Origin: Lachnoclostridium sp. UBA7215 | GTDB taxonomy: Bacteria; Bacillota; Clostridia; Lachnospirales; Lachnospiraceae | Direction: 5' to 3' | DNA length: 64,000 bases | Assembly: GCA_002490465.1 (NCBI GenBank) | Contig: DKUB01000103.1 | Location: 1-64,000, forward strand | Part shown: positions 59,187 to 64,000 of the stretch, piece after piece | How the letters are laid out: each line of letters starts with the position of its first letter | Position numbering within the stretch: the first letter of the stretch is position 1 | Position numbers and translations under genes: made by a program | The notes under the pieces: generated by a model | Told to the model about the DNA's origin: nothing | Seen by the model: the letters and a program-made list of their open reading frames with translations, nothing else | Databases searched by the model: none

Positions 59187-60878
59187 ATGAGGGTGGCAAG
59201 AACCGTATCTATTGGCACACAGGATTTTGAAAAAATAATTAAAAACAACTGCTTTTATATAGATAAAACGCATTTTATAAAGGAATGGTGGGAGAGCACA
59301 GATGAAGTAACGCTGATTACCCGGCCAAGGCGTTTTGGAAAAACCTTAAATATCAATATGTTGGAACGGTTTTTTAGCATAAAATATGCGGGCGAGAGAA
59401 ATATTTTTGAAAACCTGAGTATTTGGAAAGAAGAAAAATACAGAAAATTACAGGGAACGTATCCCGTGATTTTTTTGTCATTTGCCGGAATAAAAGAAAC
59501 AGAATATAATCTGGCAGTATACCGGCTCTGTGGAATCTTACAGGATTTATATATAAAAAACTATTTTTTGTTAGATTCTGATGTATTGACAGGCGGCGAG
59601 AAAATGATGTATAAAAAGATGGCTGATAGTATGAGCATAGAGGATGCACCGATGGCATTGCATCGGTTATCGGATTATCTATACCGCTATTATGGGAAAA
59701 AAACAATCATATTATTGGATGAATATGATACTCCGATGCAGGAGGCATATGCGAGCGGATATTGGGAAAAGATGGTATCATTTATCCGGGTGCTGTTCAA
59801 TAATACCTTTAAGACAAATTTTTCTTTGGAAAGGGCTCTTATGACGGGAATTACAAGGATTAGTAAAGAGTCTCTGTTTTCGGATTTGAATAATCTGAAT
59901 GTGGTAACTTCAACATCAAATGAATATGCTTCCTGTTTTGGTTTTACGGAAGAAGAAGTCTTTACTGCTATGGATGAATTTGGCATGACAAACAAAAACG
60001 AGGTAAAGAGATGGTATGACGGCTTTACATTTGGAAGTTATCATGATATCTACAATCCATGGTCAGTGATTTGTCTGTTGGACAAAAACCGCCTGGATAC
60101 TTTTTGGGCAAACACAAGTTCAAATAGGCTTGCCGGGGATTTAATAAGGCGGGGCAGTGGGGATATAAAGATGCAAATGGAGGAACTTCTTTGCGGAAAA
60201 ATAATTCGTTGCCGTATTAGTGAAGAAATTATATACAATCAGCTTGATTGCAATGAGGATGCGGTGTGGAGCTTGTTGTTGGCATCCGGATATTTGAAAG
60301 TGGCAGCGGTTCGTGGCAGGATATATGAACTGGCTCTTACAAATTATGAGACACAACTCATGTTTGAAGAGCTGGTACTCGACTGGTTTGCAGAAGATAC
60401 TTCTAGTTATAATGGATTTGTAAGGTCATTGTTGCAGGGAGACCTCAAAGCAATGAATGCCTATATAAATCGCATATCAAAATCTATGTTCAGTTCGTTC
60501 GATGGAGGAAACAGACCATCCGACGAAACACAACCAGAACGGTTTTACCATGGTTTTGTGCTGGGGCTTCTGGTAGACCTGGCAGACCATTATATTATTA
60601 CCTCGAACCGCGAAAGCGGTTTTGGGAGATATGATGTGTTGATGGAACCAAAATCAAACCTGTATGATGGTATTATTATGGAATTTAAAGTGCATGATCC
60701 GGCGGACGAAAAAGATCTTCGGGAAACTGTACAGGCGGCATTGAAGCAGATTGATGAAAAGCAGTACGAGCAAATCCTATTAGATCATGGTGTGAAGCCG
60801 AACCGTATATGTAAATACGGTTTTGCTTTTGAGGGCAAGAAGGTGCTTATTGGGAAAGCAGCTTTTAGTTCTATTTAA
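59187..60878 (+). CDS. AAA-ATPase-like protein with PD-(D/E)xK domain (DUF1703)
   Basis: 563 aa. N-terminal AAA-ATPase_like domain (PF09820-type): 'FYIDKTHFIKEWW' and Walker A 'TRPRRFGKTLNINML' (about 46-60), Walker B 'TIILLDEYDTPMQEA'. The C-terminal PDDEXK_9 region has 'GRYDVLMEP' and 'IIMEFKVHD', the D and E-x-K of a nuclease-like site. This family is abundant and often multi-copy in gut anaerobes; its function is unknown. It is a single gene between two glycosyltransferases. The start is ATG 59187 with GAGGTG just upstream; GTG 59193 is an alternative. Confidence 0.88.
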   Translation: MRVARTVSIGTQDFEKIIKNNCFYIDKTHFIKEWWESTDEVTLITRPRRFGKTLNINMLERFFSIKYAGERNIFENLSIWKEEKYRKLQGTYPVIFLSFAGIKETEYNLAVYRLCGILQDLYIKNYFLLDSDVLTGGEKMMYKKMADSMSIEDAPMALHRLSDYLYRYYGKKTIILLDEYDTPMQEAYASGYWEKMVSFIRVLFNNTFKTNFSLERALMTGITRISKESLFSDLNNLNVVTSTSNEYASCFGFTEEEVFTAMDEFGMTNKNEVKRWYDGFTFGSYHDIYNPWSVICLLDKNRLDTFWANTSSNRLAGDLIRRGSGDIKMQMEELLCGKIIRCRISEEIIYNQLDCNEDAVWSLLLASGYLKVAAVRGRIYELALTNYETQLMFEELVLDWFAEDTSSYNGFVRSLLQGDLKAMNAYINRISKSMFSSFDGGNRPSDETQPERFYHGFVLGLLVDLADHYIITSNRESGFGRYDVLMEPKSNLYDGIIMEFKVHDPADEKDLRETVQAALKQIDEKQYEQILLDHGVKPNRICKYGFAFEGKKVLIGKAAFSSI

Positions 60879-60974
60879 TAAATTTATTCCGTAGTGTCAG
60901 AAAAAAGGAAGTAACCATGTATTAGTAGTTTACACGTGACTACTTAACAGGAATGAGGAAAACGGAGGAATGGA

Positions 60975-62009
60975 TTGAAAAATCAAGTTGACGCGCTGGG
61001 GAATAAAAAGCTGCTGACAATTTCTATAGCTGCCTACCACGTAGAAAAATATTTACCGGAATGTCTGGACTCTTTTGTTTTGCCTGAATATGCTGAGGAG
61101 CTGGAAGTACTTGTAATCAATGATGGTTCGGGCGAGGAGATTAATAAAGTGTTTTCTGTATACGGGGAAAAGTATCCCCGTATTTTCCGGTTAATTGATA
61201 AAGAAAATGGAGGGCATGGTTCCACAATCAATACAGGAATACGAGAGGCACAGGGAAAATATTTCAAGAGCGTAGACGGAGACGACTGTGTTTATAAAGA
61301 GGGCCTGCGGGCGCTATTGGAATATCTGAAAAATACGCGGGCAGATATGATTGTGACAGATTATGAGACATTTGACGATATATCCGGAAAAATCCAAGGT
61401 CATTTTAGCGGTGCATTTCCCGGCCGCAAAGCAGGTCGGCTCTATGATTTTGATGAGGTATCCGGAGATATTTTTGTAAATATGCATGCCGTCACATTTC
61501 GGACTGAGCTTTTAAAAGGCATGGGCCGCTCTTTAGATGAACACTGTTTTTATGTAGATGCGCAGTATCGTCTCTATCCGATTCCGTATATCAGGAAAAC
61601 AGCGTTTTTAAATGCCAGTGTATACCGCTATCGTTTAGGGCGGCAGAACCAGAGTATGGCAATTCGCAGCATGCAGAAAAACTGCAGTCAGCATGAGAGG
61701 GTGCTGGAAAAACTGCTGCAATTCTATTTAGAAGAAAAGGAAACGCTGTCCCCTGCCAAAAAAGCATATATTCAAAAGGGGATTGCCCGATTTGCTGTCA
61801 GTCAAATAAAAATATATCTGAGTTATCTGCCATCGGACAAGCATAAACAACAGATTATTACTTTAGATAACAGAGTTTGTCAGGCAGAAATGGAAATATT
61901 TCATCAAATGAAAAACCCTGCAGTTTTTTTGCTGAGAAAAAGTAATTATAAGCTGTATCGGCTTTTGTCGCGGATTTGCAGGGAGAAATATCACTGTAAC
62001 CAGGAATGA
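60975..62009 (+). CDS. Glycosyltransferase family 2
   Basis: 344 aa from TTG 60975 (GGAGG 8 nt upstream). GT-A fold with 'LTISIAAYHVEKYLPECLDS', 'LVINDGSGEE', the loop 'ENGGHGSTINTG' and D-x-D 'SVDGDDCV'. It is a paralogue of the GT2 encoded at 51671. A basic C-terminus ('IFHQMKNPAVFLLRKSN') may contact the membrane. It precedes the HAD-type gene by 11 bp, likely one operon. Confidence 0.9.
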   Translation: MKNQVDALGNKKLLTISIAAYHVEKYLPECLDSFVLPEYAEELEVLVINDGSGEEINKVFSVYGEKYPRIFRLIDKENGGHGSTINTGIREAQGKYFKSVDGDDCVYKEGLRALLEYLKNTRADMIVTDYETFDDISGKIQGHFSGAFPGRKAGRLYDFDEVSGDIFVNMHAVTFRTELLKGMGRSLDEHCFYVDAQYRLYPIPYIRKTAFLNASVYRYRLGRQNQSMAIRSMQKNCSQHERVLEKLLQFYLEEKETLSPAKKAYIQKGIARFAVSQIKIYLSYLPSDKHKQQIITLDNRVCQAEMEIFHQMKNPAVFLLRKSNYKLYRLLSRICREKYHCNQE

Positions 62010-62020
62010 GGGAATGAGAA

Positions 62021-64000
62021 ATGATTAAGGATGGCATATATAAAAGTAAGCTGGCTGTATATGAGTTATTGGTGAATCACAATCCTTATATCAGGGAGGA
62101 GTACCAAAACTATATGGCAAGCCGCAAAAAGAGAAAAATTTTGCATTCGGCATCTAAAATAATCATTTTAAATATTAAATATACTTTACTAAGGAAAAAA
62201 CCATATCACATAGTTTCTGTTCATAAATATCCGGAGTCAAAACAAAATATCATGCCGTCACCGAAAGAACTTGCAGCAGAACTGTCAAACGCGGATATTG
62301 TGTCTTTTGATATTTTTGATACCTTGCTTTTTCGCCCTTTTTCTGACCCGAAAACACTTTTTTATCTGCTCGGATGGAAGCATGGCATAGCAAACTTTCG
62401 TGTGCTCCGTGAAAAAGCGGAAAGAGAGGCGCGTACCAGGAGCGGAAAAGCGGAAGGCGAGATTAATATTACGGATATTTATAATGTGCTGCAAGAGTGG
62501 TGTCATATTTCTGCGGAAGAGGGAGTGCAGGAGGAAATTGCACTTGAAAAAGAATTATGTTTTGCCAATCCTTATATGAAGCTTGTTTTTGATGAGGTCA
62601 AAAAACTGGGAAAACCGATTATCTTAATTTCGGATATGTATTTAAGAGAAAATACAATGCGAGAGCTCTTGTCAGAGTGTGGATATGATAGATATGATGC
62701 TCTTTTAATATCAAATGAATATTTATGTAATAAAGTGAGTGGAAATTTATACTTACAGGCAATAAAACTATATGGCAGGGATAAAACCTATTATCATATA
62801 GGTGATAATTTATATAGCGATATAAAAATGGCAAGAGAGCAGGGGTGGAAGGTATATCACTATAAAAACATTAATCAGGTAGGAAAGATTTACCGCCCCT
62901 ATGGCATGAGTTCACTTTTTGGCAGTATATATGAGGGATTGGTTAATACGTGGCTGTATGGAAATCAGGAAAAAAGGTCATTGTATTATGAACATGGTTT
63001 CTGTTGCGGAGGTATATTAGCAGTTGCTTATTGCCAGTGGCTGGAACAGCTGGCAGTGCAAAATGACATTGACCGTTTCTGGTTTGTAGCGAGGGATGGA
63101 GATATTCTCTATAAACTGTACAAAAAGTATTGGGGAAATATATCCTGTGAATATATAGCGTTTTCGAGAATGGCATCAGAACAATTAATAGCAGAGGACT
63201 ATTTACAGGAATATATTGAGAATGCTATTAAAGTTGAAATATATCCTGAGCCTTCCAGGGACCTGACAATAAAGCAATTATTTTATTCGCTTGGAATTGA
63301 GAAATTGTGCCGTCAATTGCCATATGGGAGCCTGACAGAAGAGAGTTTACTCACAGAAAAAAGCTATCCGGCGCTGTGTCAGTTTTTATATGAAAATAGA
63401 GAATCTTTTAATGATTGTTTTTCAGATGCCAGGTGTGGAGCAAAGCAATATTTTGAGAAAAAGGCATCAGGAGCAAAAAAAATATGTGTTGTGGATTTGG
63501 GATGGCGGGGAAGTTCTATTAGTTATCTGAAGCATCTGTTTGAAAAAAAATATGATTTGGATACAGAAATCTGTGGTGCCCTGCTGTGTTCTAGTGGGGA
63601 GACCTATTCCGATGTCTATGAACTATTTCAAGTAATCCATGTCTTTGGATGTTCAAAACGCATAGAAACAGAATGGGGTCCCCTGTTAAGAAAATACTGG
63701 AAATGCATAGAAATGCTTTTTTCGTCTGAAGAACCAACATTGTTAGCTTATGGATTTAAACAAGGAAAGCCGGAATTTCAGTATGAAAGGTCAAACGAAA
63801 ATGCAGATGCTGTACGCGAGCTGCAGCAGGGCATTATGGACTTTTCCGATTGGTATTTTTCACGTATGCAGTCCTATGCACATACAATGGAGATTAGCGG
63901 AAGAGACGCTCTAATACCGTTAATAAATATTCTGCAAAATAGAAAATTAGCAGAGAAAATTGACGATGGATGGAGAGAGAGGGAAAATAACCGTCATAGT
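62021..64000 (+). CDS. HAD-superfamily hydrolase-like protein of glycan cluster (partial)
   Basis: The frame is open for 660 codons and runs off the right edge. After a basic/hydrophobic N-terminus comes a HAD domain with motif I 'SFDIFDTLLFRP', motif II 'LISDMYL' and motif IV 'HIGDNLYSDI'. A long second part (about 310 onward: 'FWFVARDGDILYKLY', 'CVVDLGWRGSSISYLK') matches the COG5610-type predicted HAD hydrolases that accompany polysaccharide gene clusters. Its exact reaction is unknown; it may be fused to a glycosyltransferase domain further right. Confidence 0.8.
   Translation, partial: MIKDGIYKSKLAVYELLVNHNPYIREEYQNYMASRKKRKILHSASKIIILNIKYTLLRKKPYHIVSVHKYPESKQNIMPSPKELAAELSNADIVSFDIFDTLLFRPFSDPKTLFYLLGWKHGIANFRVLREKAEREARTRSGKAEGEINITDIYNVLQEWCHISAEEGVQEEIALEKELCFANPYMKLVFDEVKKLGKPIILISDMYLRENTMRELLSECGYDRYDALLISNEYLCNKVSGNLYLQAIKLYGRDKTYYHIGDNLYSDIKMAREQGWKVYHYKNINQVGKIYRPYGMSSLFGSIYEGLVNTWLYGNQEKRSLYYEHGFCCGGILAVAYCQWLEQLAVQNDIDRFWFVARDGDILYKLYKKYWGNISCEYIAFSRMASEQLIAEDYLQEYIENAIKVEIYPEPSRDLTIKQLFYSLGIEKLCRQLPYGSLTEESLLTEKSYPALCQFLYENRESFNDCFSDARCGAKQYFEKKASGAKKICVVDLGWRGSSISYLKHLFEKKYDLDTEICGALLCSSGETYSDVYELFQVIHVFGCSKRIETEWGPLLRKYWKCIEMLFSSEEPTLLAYGFKQGKPEFQYERSNENADAVRELQQGIMDFSDWYFSRMQSYAHTMEISGRDALIPLINILQNRKLAEKIDDGWRERENNRHS

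Overview
The window looks like a chromosomal segment from a motile, saccharolytic Clostridia bacterium, most likely a Lachnospiraceae member (Roseburia/Agathobacter/Butyrivibrio-like). This rests on strong GGAGG ribosome binding sites, TTG and GTG starts, a flagellin-FliS pair, a GH10 xylanase and GH42 beta-galactosidase, and a decarboxylase-kinase-yaaR-holB-ricT-trmN6-rsmI run that parallels the Bacillus yaaO-abrB region. The genus is a guess. I saw no rRNA, tRNA or CRISPR array.

Layout. 1-1.2 kb: intact tyrosine integrase pointing off the left edge. 1.3-5.5 kb: MoxR-DUF58-TgpA operon. 5.6-9.6 kb: secreted GH10 xylanase, a c-di-GMP EAL protein with a degenerate GGDEF, and a GNAT. 9.7-13.1 kb: L,D-transpeptidase and two hypotheticals, one of which overlaps a 36-codon ECF sigma factor stub. 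13.2-20.6 kb: SstT transporter and the housekeeping run listed above. 20.8-27 kb: AbrB-type regulator, a secreted transglutaminase, and a small type IV pilus/T2SS-like operon (PilC, four small membrane-anchored proteins, PilT-like ATPase). 27-30.2 kb: Rsm22-type methyltransferase and a secreted subtilase, convergent. 30.3-36.6 kb: degenerate HD-GYP protein, a strongly folded intergenic segment, then a sigma-28-like promoter driving a 957-aa repeat protein, flagellin and FliS. 36.6-41.6 kb (minus strand): AAA/DUF4143 ATPase, GH42, PutP-type symporter. 41.7-49.0 kb: AT-rich defence island. 49.1-64 kb: pyrimidine-nucleoside phosphorylase, nicotinate phosphoribosyltransferase, an aminotransferase and a double hemerythrin, interspersed with surface-polysaccharide genes (Glf, RfbA, three GT2 enzymes, PAP2, a HAD-type protein cut by the right edge).

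Most interesting region. The island carries an AAA ATPase and a subtilase with the two-gene arrangement of IetAS anti-phage systems. It is followed by a type ISP-like restriction-modification gene interrupted by one in-frame TGA between methyltransferase motifs I and IV. The island lies between two exact 16-bp direct repeats (41725-41740 and 48996-49011) and has a consensus promoter embedded in an operator-like pair of direct repeats.

Other points: a predicted four-way-junction RNA at 31421-31606; a two-part palindrome element present at 24449-24504 and 54917-54969; mutually exclusive RNA pairings around the pncB ribosome binding site; and a cysteine-containing flagellin. All calls come from reading the sequence; no database search or folding program was run.
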